A stretch of DNA of 64,000 nucleotides. It comes from Blastomussa wellsi (taxonomy: Eukaryota > Cnidaria > Anthozoa > Scleractinia > Plerogyridae). This document shows positions 1 to 10,408 of the stretch, in pieces (the stretch's first letter is position 1; each line of letters begins with the position of its first letter). Under the pieces are notes generated by a model. That model did no database searches. It saw only the letters and a program-made list of their open reading frames with translations, and was not told the origin of the DNA. Location of the stretch: positions 614,006 to 678,005 of the forward strand of contig OX393570.1 of the NCBI GenBank assembly GCA_947652115.1. The letters are read 5' to 3'. Both the position numbers and the translations under genes were made by a program.

Positions 1-868
1 TACCTCCACATAAACACCACTTATTATTATCTGAAATGTTATAACTGCTCAAAATCGAAAGGATAGGCTTTTTCTAAACAAAATAGCTTTGTCGCTGCAC
101 TCAGCTTGATGTCACATACGGCGAAGAACTCAAATATTCAAGATACTCTGTTTTTGAAACGAAGGACACTGTCGAGCTGAAAATTTGCGAAAAAAAATTT
201 TTAGTTCACAAAAGTTTTAGTAGGCCTAGCGAATTTGCCTTCTAGAATTTTATGACGTCACATGAAAACCAAGAATATAACTGGCTAGTATTCTGCTTAC
301 GTCTCAATTACGCGTTGATTAGTGGTGCACCCCCTCCTAAGAAAACTCCTAGATCCTCCCCTGAGTCACTGCCGCTTATAAGCCCTGGGCTTCTACAACT
401 TCGTAAGGTGTTCCGGTGAGTTTTAGGAAGGCCTATAAACGCAGGGGTTTATATCCGAGGCCCGAGGGGGCTTATAACTGGAAATAAAAACTGCTTCGAG
501 ACGAGCAAGAGCATTGCTGATCAAAATACGCTTTGCATTTACTGGTTTTTAATTAAGCTTCAAAACGACATAATGAATAGAATTAAAATCACTACAAACA
601 AGAAAAACTAGAGGGGAACTTATATCCTGGGGAGGGGACTTTAGTAGCTGTTATGCCTGATTAGGATAGAAACTTTGATATTTCTTTAGTCTTGGATTTT
701 TGTGCCCGATGACGTCACGTGAAAACGAACCAGTGAAACAAATCATTTGGTGAGAAAATCAAGCCACTTGCAGATCAACAAACTTCTGATTCCTTCAGAT
801 CGAACCTCACAGGTAACCTATTTGTGTAGATATGTCTACGGGTCTACGCCAGGTTTGTACTTTGGAAC

Positions 869-946
869 TCTCCCCTCCGCAGAGGCTCTCTTGGATATTT
901 CCGCCGTTCAGCGCAAATCTCCCAAAGAGCCTCTGCGGAGGAGAGA
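869..946. repeat. Short fold-back repeat (CTCCGCAGAGGCTC arms)
   Basis: The left arm CTCCCCTCCGCAGAGGCTC is repeated inverted about 60 bp later as GAGCCTCTGCGGAGGAGAG. The same arm pair, further apart, occurs at 22247-22460, so this is a dispersed palindromic element. Confidence 0.6.
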
Positions 947-1539
947 TCCCGGCCCTTGGATAACTAGACTTGCCCCAAGTCGCTCGTTTTTTCATTGTAT
1001 CGATAGACACGATAGAGTTATTTGAACGAAAGAGATCGTTTTGAAATCGCGCGTGAATAAACAAAATCGCTTGGAAATCAAGCACGAGTAACATTGAGGA
1101 ACGCACGAATGGCTCGGAACGAGCGACTTAGGATATCGCTTCTGGCTGACGATTTTTTGCCGCTGAATGGCATCATTTCATTGGGACCGCTGACATCACA
1201 TTTTCAGAAGTGGCGCGCTACAAGACAAGTCGCTTGTTCCGCGCCGCCATTCTGATTTTTAAGCCTGCGCGCGTCCTCCAGGAAAGCGGCCTTATCATAT
1301 AGTGGTTTGATAGGGATATCTTTTGGAACATGTGCCTGAATTTGTTCAAAAAGTTACTCCAGCCGTTTAAACTTCGACGTTAGTAAGGAGGTGGCTGTCC
1401 AGCCGACACTTAACTCATTAGCACGTCGATTTTACTGGCTGAAAAATGATTAAAAACTACACAAAGTACCTCCCATTTTGATTCAGACTCCCTCTTGCGT
1501 AGCGAATCAAACGAGCGACTTGGAGCAAGTCTATTGGAT

Positions 1540-1593
1540 AACCTGCGATCAGGCGTTCTTGTTTTTATAGAACGCCTGACCGCAGGTTACCCC
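1540..1593. repeat. Hairpin repeat (ACCTGCGATCAGGCGTTC)
   Basis: The two arms ACCTGCGATCAGGCGTTCT and AGAACGCCTGACCGCAGGT are separated by about 10 bp. A degenerate relative lies at 31179-31240, which suggests a dispersed short palindrome rather than a gene-specific structure. Confidence 0.55.
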
Positions 1594-1874
1594 TTGGAAA
1601 GCCTCAGCTCTGGACTTTGCTCCTGGATTTTAGAAATTGATGACGTTACATGAAAAGGCTGTCTCTAGCTGGCAGTCCATCGCGTGACTCACGCGAACAA
1701 AGCAATCCGTAATTTGACGACAATTCCGTTGTCATACATTATTAGTAATTTACTTTTCTATTCAGCCGCTGTCAACACATCGCGGGCAAAGAAAGTTGTT
1801 GTTTACGCCGAAGTCATCCGAGGGCATATGTTAGGACGTCGTTGTGTGCAACTTTCAAAGGCGATTCCATGTAA

Positions 1875-4800
1875 ATGAAAAAAAATATGGATCTAATGTA
1901 CACCTTTGTGCTGTTGGCTAGCTCGATCATACTGGTGTCTTGCGAAAACTGCGAACCTGTTACTGTAAAGTCATGCTCAAATGCAGGGTACAGACTAACT
2001 GCAAGATTTCCCGTTGTGGACGGCACACCCTACCAAGATTTCCATGCTGCTAGTTTAAACATATACATCCCGCTTTTAGAGATCTGTTCAGATTTCGCCA
2101 GTACGATCTTGTGTTCACTGTACCTGCCGAAATGCGAAGAAGGACGCACCATACCGTGGCTCCCTTGCCGAAAAGTTTGCACACAGTTTGTTTTCGACTG
2201 TCAACTTCTTCTTCAAAAAGCTGGATTAGCTGGGATGTTTACCGTTCTATGCAATTTTCTTCCTGACAAAGATGGACAATCTAAAGAATGTTTTTATCCC
2301 TCCAACTTTAAGAACACTATTTCGGGAGGTAAGATATGAGAGCGATTTGTTCTCTTGCACTATTTAATAAATTATGTATTTAAATTATGCATATTTTCTG
2401 CATGGTAATATTCAGCTTGATGTATCATGACGTCGAAAATCGTCTGGCTTTTCTAAATTCAAGCTCCCCCACTGTTTCGCCGATTGGGTTTGTAGTTGAC
2501 CTTAGTTGCTGTAGTTAATAAATTATTCATCAAAATTATTAGTGCCAAATTATATAGCCTTTGGGTTATTCAGCTGTGTTATATGATCTCTCTGCACTTA
2601 CAGTCTTTACCATAAAACCGTGAACACCAGAAAAAATTTCTGGAATGTTTATTTGGAAGTGACCAATCGCAGCAAAGTTCAGGACACGTGAACAAACCTC
2701 AAAACCACAAACTAATGACCATTGCTGTTTGCGGTTTAGTTTCTTCACACCTGATTGGCTTTTTCTTTGTAACACAATAACATTCCATAAACATTTCTGG
2801 TGTTCACGGTTTTACGGGAAAGACTGTTATTTAATTGAGATTAGGTCAAAGTGGTATCAGATTTCATCGAGGACAAGACTTGTCATACTTTAGAGGCATA
2901 ACTCCAATCTGTTCCTCACAAAAAATAGCTGAAACCCTTAAATCTTTATGTCACCAGAACATTTCTTTATGTAAAAAATTCTATAGTGCCATCAAGAAAT
3001 TATTTATTTAGTAAATTTAAAATCCCTTCTTTCAACCCTGATTTCATTCTTTTTATTTCAGTTTTAAGTAAATAATTTTTCTGTTAAGCTATACACTTGT
3101 ATAAATTATTTCATTTTTATAGGACAACCAACAAATGTGTGCAATGATGTTGTAGACCAGAAATGTAAGAATGATCTACACTACAGCAAAACCATAGTCC
3201 CAACAAAGTTGCAAACTTCAGAAGATACATTATTCAAGGAGATCATAGACAGCAATTGCTCAAAAGAACTGGAAACGTTTATTTGCTATACGCAGTTTCC
3301 ACCCTGTTATGAAAACCGCCCAAGTGTGACGTACATGCCTTGCAAATCGCTCTGCGATACAATCAACAAGAAATGCTGGAAACAGTTCACAAAATCTGGT
3401 CTACCATTGCCGCACTGTGATTATGTTTATCCCAGGGAGAATAGCACAACAGGCCTCTGTGAAGTGAAACAGTGGCCTGCTTCTTGGCCTAAGCAATTCA
3501 GACCACCACCACCCCGTAAGTAAATGCACTTTATGTAATATACTAGTAGTAATCAAAGATTAGGAGTGCATTCGACGATTTTGATTCACTTTGCTTCATT
3601 TTGATTTGGTTTCCAGAAATTCAAGCTTTCTTTAATACTGAAATCAACATTTCAAATATCAGTATGAAATGCTATTCACAAATAACAAAGTTGCAGTCAG
3701 TGTTTTGAAAACCGCAAACTGTGTACGACAAATATCATTTCTTTGTCGCCAACAAATGTAAACAAATTATCGCAGCAATGCACATGCAAGCTAAAATGTC
3801 AACATAACATTCACGATTACAAAGACTGTCACAGCACCGATCAAAATGTTCGAAATCTGATGTTATATATTTGCACCAGGAGTTGTACAATCTTCACTAC
3901 AAGGTTCTTCTTGGATAACAATGAGGCTGATTTGAATAGTAGAGCGTCAAAACTCTGTACGCGGACAGAAGTTGAATCTCCAATGAAAAGCAGCTGAGTT
4001 TTATAATGTGATGTGTTGCTTGGTCAAATTGCAGTATCCGTTTCCTAGAACGCAACTTACCTGAGAACACTCCGAACAAAAAAAATACATATACAAATAC
4101 ATATGTAAAGTAGTCTCTGTGCCAAAAAAATTCCATTTTGAAGTTCAAAAGTTTGAGGAATAGCCACGTTTTTAAGTTTGCTTTTGGCTGCCTGTTTTCA
4201 TATATCATACTGCCTTCAAAAGGCACGAAATTTCCTGGGGGGCCATGTACACTGACCCTCCTTGAGGCTTGCAACTCCGCCACTTGTTTGGTCCTTCTCC
4301 TTGTTGGATCGCACCCTCCTGTAAAAAAACCTGCCTACGGGCCTGGGGTATTTTTGATGAACTTTGAGGTGTTTGCAAATGTGATGAAATGCTTGTGTCT
4401 TCTCAATCAAAACTAAACCTGATGAGTTTGAGAAGTGGTTTTCACAGATATTTTGTAATGCTTAATTGTAATGAGGTTGTTATTGTTTGCTGATTAGCAT
4501 GACTCCGGTGATAAATGAACAAATTATTAGACCTTGGAGGAGGCAGTGGTTCAAAGTGCTGGACTTGCAATGCAGAGGTCCCAGGTTTTAATCCTCTGGT
4601 CTGCCACTGTCTGGGTTTGTTGGCGGTGGTCCCAAGCTCAGCTCCACCATGCTGAATGTAAATGGTCAACTATGTTATGTTTAATTTGTGTCATATTTGT
4701 TTGTAACATGCATTTGACCATATTCTCCATGCATGTGGTCTTCGGCCATCAAAGTATATTTTGTATTATTGCAAGAAACATGGTATCCATAGTGCAATGG

Positions 4801-7800
4801 GTAAAAAATTACTCGTGTCCCAGTAGTTTAAGCAACACTTTTTGGGGGTTTTGTAGCGAGCAACTGTGGAGACAGATCCAGGGTACCCAGACTCGTGTTT
4901 TAGTGCCACAAGGGGTGTGAAATCCTGGCCCTGTTTATGGTCAAGATCATTAATAATCATATATTTATTTATTGCTTGACTGTTTTGACAGCCCTTGGTA
5001 CATGCGAGGAACTCACAGTGAAGTCGTGCATCAATGCTGGCTATAAATACACGGCAAAATATCCTAAAGTTGACGACGAGCCCTTCCAAGAGAAAAAGGG
5101 AAAACTACTGGACACACTTATTCCACCCCTGAAGTGCTCTCCTTACAGTAGCTTAATTCTTTGTTCCCTGTTTCTTCCAAAATGCGTACCTGGAAACGCT
5201 ACACCCATGTTGCCATGCAGACAAGTTTGTTTGGATTTTACTGACAAATGCAAGGCAGAACTGCAATTGACGTCAATAGTGGGAATGACCATAGCACTCT
5301 GTGACCTTCTACCAGTGTATGACGGAACTGAAAACAAGTGTATCTTACCAGAAAATTTCCCAATAAGTTCCAAGATTCAAATGTGTATGTATGCCAAACA
5401 TTTACTTGTTTTGTTGTTGTTCTGTTCTGGGTTGTAAATGGGATTTACTGAGTAACTTAAAACATTCTCTTCTTGCTTGACCAGTATGTCAATTAAAAGG
5501 GGTACGTCATTAGCATCACTGCCTGCATATGAGCCTAGTATCCCATCAGGCTGGAGCTTATCCTGATTTCCTAAGCATGAAGCAGTTAGTAGTATCTCTA
5601 CCCCCTCCCCCCCCCACCCCCTCTGACTGATGGGTTGCTAGTCCATTACAGGGTTACCAACCCGTACTAAAAACCTGGATGGGTGCAGAAAAGTATGAGT
5701 GTCTTGCCTAATCTGCCAGATCCAGCATACTAACCATTGGGTCACCACCCTTATGTTAAAGGCATGGCATACTGTATGGTGTGGGTGGTGCAGTGGCCTC
5801 CGGATTGGACAGCCTGGGTTTGAGCCCTGGCAGGGGAAATGCATTGTTCTTGTTGTTCTTGAACAAGGCGCTTTACCCTCACAGTGCCTCTCTTCACCCA
5901 GGTGTATAAATGGGTACCAGCGAATTTACTGCTGGGGGTAACCATGCGATGGACTAGCATCCCATCCAGGGGGGAGTAGAAATACTCTCTGATGCTTCAT
6001 GCTAAGGACACTGGGATAAGCTCCAGCCTGATTGATCACTAGGCTCGTATGCAGACTTAACCTACCTTTTTATACTGTATAAAGAGTCTGCCTATGAGCC
6101 AAGAGGCCCATGGCCATCATAAAAATCAGCCATGCCATTTTTATAATACTGAAAAAAGATTAATACTGACAAAAGCACTTTCATATATTTCAATATTGAG
6201 CTAGCTGTTCTTTTCAAAGTTGGATTTGTTTACCCCAGGAGTTTGACAAAAACTAATGGCTTATTGTTCATTAACAACCTCTAGTCAACTGCACCAACAT
6301 GTGTTCTTTAATGTGCTAGGGAATTATTTTATACAAATATGAACTGCAGCTTTTCAGCAAGGATTAAGATGTGTTTGTTAATTCTTTGTAGTCTCTGTAA
6401 GGAATGTCTGCTACCAAGTGACATCTAACAAGTGTTCCAAAGACCTCCACTATGACAAAACCTTTCTACCAGCAGGGGATCAAAAGGCCTCAGAGTTCAC
6501 CCTAATACAGCCCATCATAGACTCAGGATGCTCCCCTGATACTGAGAAATTTCTGTGCCAAACTCGCATGCCTCCGTGCACAGCAGATACATCTGTAGTT
6601 CACATGCCATGCAGGGAGTTCTGTAAGCGAATCACTCGTGATTGCGGTGCTGTTTTTAAGGCCAACAATATCCCTACTTTAGACTGTGATTACTTATTTC
6701 CACAAGGAGACAGTTCTAATGGACTTTGTAACGTGAAGCGTTGGCCTGCCCCGTGGCCTTGGAAAATCCCTGATCCGGAGCCTCCTGTTTCAGGTAAATC
6801 AGATGATCGAAGATGGGGAAATTGGTGGGTCGGCCGGCGGTCTGTCAGCCTGTCAGTAGATTGGTCGGTCAGTCAACCGGTTGGTAGATTGGTCGTTCAG
6901 TCAGCTGGTCGGTAGATTGGTCGTTCAGTCTGCTGGTCGGTAGATTGCTCGGTCAGACAACCGGTCGGTAGATTGGTTGGTCAGTAAAGGGGTAAAAAAA
7001 GGGGGTAAAATCTTTATTTAGACACGGTATTTCCTTCAGGACTTATAGTTTACAATATTAACTATAACTAACTACCTAACTAAATCATTAACAGCTAATA
7101 TAAAAAGAGAAATAATAAAAAACCTGCTTTACAAGGAAGCCGTGTATAAAATCAAAATAAGATTTACGTAAATCTACCATCAAAACCATAATTTTTCAAC
7201 TTAGATTTAAATACATCAAGAGTGTGTGACTGACGAATATCCAAGGGTAAGCTATTCCACAGTACAGCTCCGCTGTATGACAGACTTCTTCTGTATGACA
7301 GTCAGCTGGTCAGTAGATTGTTCGGTCAGTCATCCGGTCGGTAGATTGGTCGTTCAGTCAGCTGGTCAGTACATTGTTCGGTCAGTCAGCCGGCCGGTAG
7401 ATTGGTCGGTCAGACAACCGGTCGGTAGATTGGTCGGTCAGTCATCCGGTCGGTAGATTGGTCGGTCAGTCAGCTGGTCGGTAGATTGGTCGGTCAGTCA
7501 GCTGGTCGGTATATTGGTCGGTCAGACAACCGGTCGGTAGATTGGTCGGTCAGTCAGCCGGTTGGTAGATTGCTCGGTCAGACAACCGGTCGGCAGATTG
7601 GTCGGTCAGTCATCCGGTCGGTAGATTGCTCGGTCAGTCAGCTGGTCGGTAGATTGCTCGGTCAGACAACCGGTCGGTAGATTGGTCGGTCAGTCAGCTG
7701 GTCAGTAGATTGTTCGGTCAGTTAGCCGGTCGGTAGATTACTCGGTCAGTCAGCCGGTCGGTAGATTGGTCGGACACGGAATTAACCGGACGCTGTACTC

Positions 7801-10408
7801 GGATTTGCTCTTCAATTATTTTTAAACAAATCGCTGAAGTCATGGACGGGTGTGTCGTTCATCATTCATGAGAGAACTAAAAATTGTTTCCATGCAACTA
7901 GCTCTCGAACCCCCAATGCCAGGAAAACAAAAATTAGATCAGATAGCGGGAAGAAATCGGGATTAAAAATTGTAACGTTCGAGACTGAGTGAAGTTATTC
8001 CAAGAAAAATGTTTTTGGATTTTACTGTATTGTGCAAGTACAGTCAACTCCCTCTTTATGGACACCTTTATAAGACGGACAAGCAGTGTTGGTCCCTGCG
8101 AGCTGTTTCTCAGTCGTTGGAACCTTCTTTAATAAGCAGGACACCTCTCTAAGACGGACAGTTGATGCTGGTCCCGAGGGGCTTTTTGAATCCCTCGGGA
8201 CGCAACATGACCGCCGTGTGATTAAGGCCCATGGTACCATTCTTGTAGAGAATTGCCTCTTTTTGTTCACATTCACAGATGGTCCCAGTTATTGCGTACC
8301 TCTAAAAGCCAAAGCTTGCGTAGGCGCTGGTTATGACCTCACGGCGGACTTCCCAGAAATTGATGGCGAGCCATATCAAGACGTCAAAGGGAAAATTCTG
8401 GAGTTTTTTCTAAACTATTTAAACCTCTGTTCGCCATATGGCAAGACCATAATGTGCTCATTCTACATGCCGAAGTGTGTGGAAGGATTGCAGAATCCGG
8501 TTCTACCATGTCGCAGTGTTTGTTTGGAGTTTGTGAGTAAGTGTCAGGGTCTTCTAGCACTGGCTTCACACGCTGGGATGTTCAGAGCCCTCTGCGATCT
8601 GTTGCCGCAGCAGGATGCTTTCCCCAACACTTGTTTTGTACCCAAGGATTTTATACCAAGCACTTCTTCTGCTGGTGAGTGTTAAGTGACAACAGCCGTG
8701 CAGTTCTTGTCAGACACACCCCTCTGGAACAGACCCAGTGGAATCTCTATCCTCACTGGGTTTTCGAGAAAAAGTCACCGGGTTGGCTAATTTCCCACTG
8801 GGTCCGCTCGATTTCTGTTTTATTTTGCTTATTTATTATTATTTTTTTGCAAACAAAATACGCTGGGTCACACCGCACAGTCACTGGGTAAAATCAAAAT
8901 ATTCCCTGGGTACTGGGGAGACTAAATTTACGCTGGGAAGGGGAAAATAATCCACTGGGTAGGGTTTCAGTGGGTCTGTTACAGAGGGGTGTTCAGACGT
9001 AATCCCAATTCCAAGTCCAACGTACCCAATGCTTCTTCTTTTCTTCAGCAGACCAATACAATTTGAGTTTTTTTTCAGTCGCCAGGCGCGGTGGAGAGTG
9101 CAGCAAAGTTGTGGAACCGAAATACTGCTCCAAAGATCTTCACTATAATCAGACGTTTGTCCTGGAGAAAGATCAGACCAGCAAAACTGCGCTGCAGAGT
9201 ATTTTGGATTCCAAGTGTTCGCCAGAGTTGGAGAAATACCTGTGTTACGCCACCGTCCCTCCATGTAAGCCGAACGATCTGTCCGTGTATTTGCCTTGCA
9301 GATCTATTTGTGAGCAGGTTGGTTTAGATTTCGATTCTTTTAAGGGCAGATTTAGTCGGTAGAGCTTTTTCACGTGCGGCAAGATTTGTGTCGTGTAAAT
9401 GTAGCCCACAGTCGATTAAGCGTGCTTGAAATTGTCGCGTACGACATAAAAATACGGCGTTTTGCGGGTGATTTAAACGGTGCAGCATTGCTCGGGGCCT
9501 AAACATAAAAGCTTGTTACGTATCTTGCGGTTTACATTTTATCCTTGGCTTAAGTTATATTTTATTTGTCATTTCTTCAGGTCAGGAGAGATTGTGGAGG
9601 GGAATTTGAGAAAAGCAGCATTCCTTTGCCAGACTGCTCTGTGATATACCCGGATGAAGATTATCCCAAAAGCAAAGGGTTGTGTCACGTGGCTGTGTTC
9701 CCAGTTGCCTGGCCTGCTAAGAGAACGGAAGGTACGAGTTACTGGGAACTAGTATATAGAGTGGGAATGCCCTCCTTTTGGTTCTGTCCTTGTGTATCGG
9801 TTCAGAAGAGCCGATAGAAACAATACACAACAGCTAACCAATGACTCCTAAACAAAGAAAGAATGGTTATTCCCGTGTGTATACCAGGACAGAACGCTCC
9901 TTTTTGATGTTGAAATTGTACTTCAGAACTGGTTCAGGTACTTGTAGAAATAGACACGAGTTTTGTTTTGCAGAGCCAACATCAAGTTTTTGTATTTTGA
10001 CATTTATGCAAGTATTCAAACATTTAGCGAGACCTCTAGTGGATCTGCTGGACTCTAAACCCTTTTGTCTAGTCAGCGAAAATTCGCTCATTTAGGAAAA
10101 CGTTAGAAAAATGGCAGTTGTAAACCAAATTACGAGCCGGTAAACTACTTGTATAACAATATTAGACTTTCTTTGCAGATCGTGCTGTATGCAGTTTAAC
10201 GAATGAACTCTCATTTACTTTAATTTCAGGCGTGCACAAACCGCAGAAAGCGTCTAACAATGGTGGTCTGATAGCCGGTATTGTCATTCTTCTCGGCGTG
10301 TTAATTGCAGCTGCAGTGATTGGTGTAATGTATTTCCGCTGGCGCCGCGGTTCAAAGCAGTTTTCTGCACAGCGGTTTGAGAACATGGGGCAAGAATCAG
10401 ATGCGTGA
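1875..10408 (+). CDS. Fz1: six-CRD Frizzled-domain single-pass membrane protein (868 aa)
   Basis: Exons: 1875-2328, 3123-3515, 4992-5384, 6392-6793, 8279-8674, 9079-9317, 9581-9731, 10230-10408. All introns are phase 1 except intron 6 (phase 0), and the joined frame has no stop. A signal peptide ends near residue 22. Domains follow as A1 (about 26-145), B1 (152-282), A2 (283-413), B2 (414-547), A3 (548-679) and B3 (680-809), each with ten cysteines in FZ order (PKC, LPCR-VC; PPC, PCRS-C). A transmembrane helix lies at about 822-844, followed by an RWRR stop-transfer and a 24-residue tail. A and B exons alternate, so two duplications of an A-B pair explain the structure. Each B ends C-x4-WP-x-x-WP (FP in B3). 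FZ domains generally bind Wnt lipid or related ligands; the ligand here is unknown. Alternative: an in-frame ATG at 4937 with a signal-like leader could start a shorter A2-to-TM product. It is not a Frizzled receptor because it has one helix. Confidence 0.85.
2601..2826. mobile_element. Harbinger-type MITE in Fz1 intron 1
   Basis: Terminal inverted repeats of about 30 bp begin CAGTCTTT(A/C)CC and continue through AAAACCGTGAACACCAG on both ends. The element is flanked by TTA at 2598-2600 and 2827-2829, the three-base target duplication typical of PIF/Harbinger elements. The 226-bp interior has no transposase, so it is non-autonomous. Confidence 0.75.
4525..4760 (+). mobile_element. Possible tRNA-derived SINE fragment
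   Basis: A box-A-like stretch (GCAGTGGTTCAAAGTGCTGG) is followed by a B-box-like GGTTTTAATCC about 40 bp later, as in tRNA-derived SINE heads. It does not match the SINE family seen at 5780 and 49781. It lies in Fz1 intron 2. Confidence 0.35.
5521..5750 (-). mobile_element. SINE copy, reverse orientation
   Basis: Reverse-strand relative of the SINE at 49781-50066. It shares the complement of the CATCCCATCC...GGAGTAG body, CTAGTCCAT(C/T)(G/A)CAGGGTTACC, and a terminal AACCATT(A/G)GG. A long C-run interrupts it. It forms an inverted pair with the copy at 5780-6070 inside Fz1 intron 3. Confidence 0.6.
5780..6070 (+). mobile_element. tRNA-derived SINE copy
   Basis: The head has a B-box-like GGTTTGAGCCC. 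The body shares GTGTATAAATGG, GCGAATTTACT, GCGATGGACTAGCATCCCATCC and GAGTAGAAATACTCTCT with the copies at 19075 and 49781. It lies in Fz1 intron 3. Confidence 0.7.
6826..6990 (+). repeat. 28-bp minisatellite, left block (Fz1 intron 4)
   Basis: About six copies of a 28-bp unit built on GGTCGGTAGATTGGTCGGTC plus AGTCAGCC or AGACAACC. Because 28 is not a multiple of 3, it reads open in several frames and gives spurious Ser-Val-Gly-Arg-rich translations. It begins about 30 bp after the exon 4 donor. Confidence 0.85.
6996..7298 (-). mobile_element. Non-LTR retrotransposon 3' fragment
   Basis: On the minus strand a short frame reads Gly-Ala-Val-Leu-Trp-Asn-Ser-Leu-Pro followed by IRQS and FKSKLK. 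This resembles the C-terminal end of LINE reverse-transcriptase ORFs. A 3' tail with AATAAA points towards 6996. It is strongly 5'-truncated and splits the 28-bp minisatellite into two blocks. Confidence 0.6.
7300..7775 (+). repeat. 28-bp minisatellite, right block (Fz1 intron 4)
   Basis: About 17 copies of the same 28-bp unit as the left block, with subunit variants AGTCAGCT, AGTCATCC, AGACAACC and AGTCAGCC. The variants recur out of order, which fits unequal exchange. The whole array sits in the 1.5-kb intron between B2 and A3. Confidence 0.85.
8716..8992 (+). mobile_element. MITE copy 1 (ACACCCCTCTG ends, 6-bp TSD)
   Basis: Begins ACACCCCTCTGGAACAGACC and ends with the inverted GGTCTGTTACAGAGGGGTGT. 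It is flanked by TCAGAC at 8710-8715 and 8993-8998. The interior has many (C/A)CTGGGT repeats. It matches the element at 47977-48251 along its whole length. It starts 41 bp after the donor of Fz1 exon 5. Confidence 0.8.

Larger units (their letters stand above)
1..1874. other. Intergenic region upstream of Fz1
   Basis: No exon with FZ cysteine spacing or convincing coding potential is visible. Short frames at 747-1106 and 1684-2026 lack recognisable content. The stretch holds a small fold-back (869-946) and a GC-rich hairpin (about 1540-1593). It should contain the Fz1 promoter and 5' UTR, but I see no clear TATA box. Confidence 0.5.

Noticed and set aside
4937..5437. Separate single-CRD gene starting at 4937
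   Set aside because: Considered seriously, but exon 3 also has a good acceptor and the phase matches exon 2, and the A3 exon has no leader at all, so a continuous six-CRD gene is simpler. Kept as a finding.
7226..7680. Ser/Val/Gly/Arg-rich open frames
   Set aside because: Translations of the 28-bp minisatellite in an intron; no exon support.
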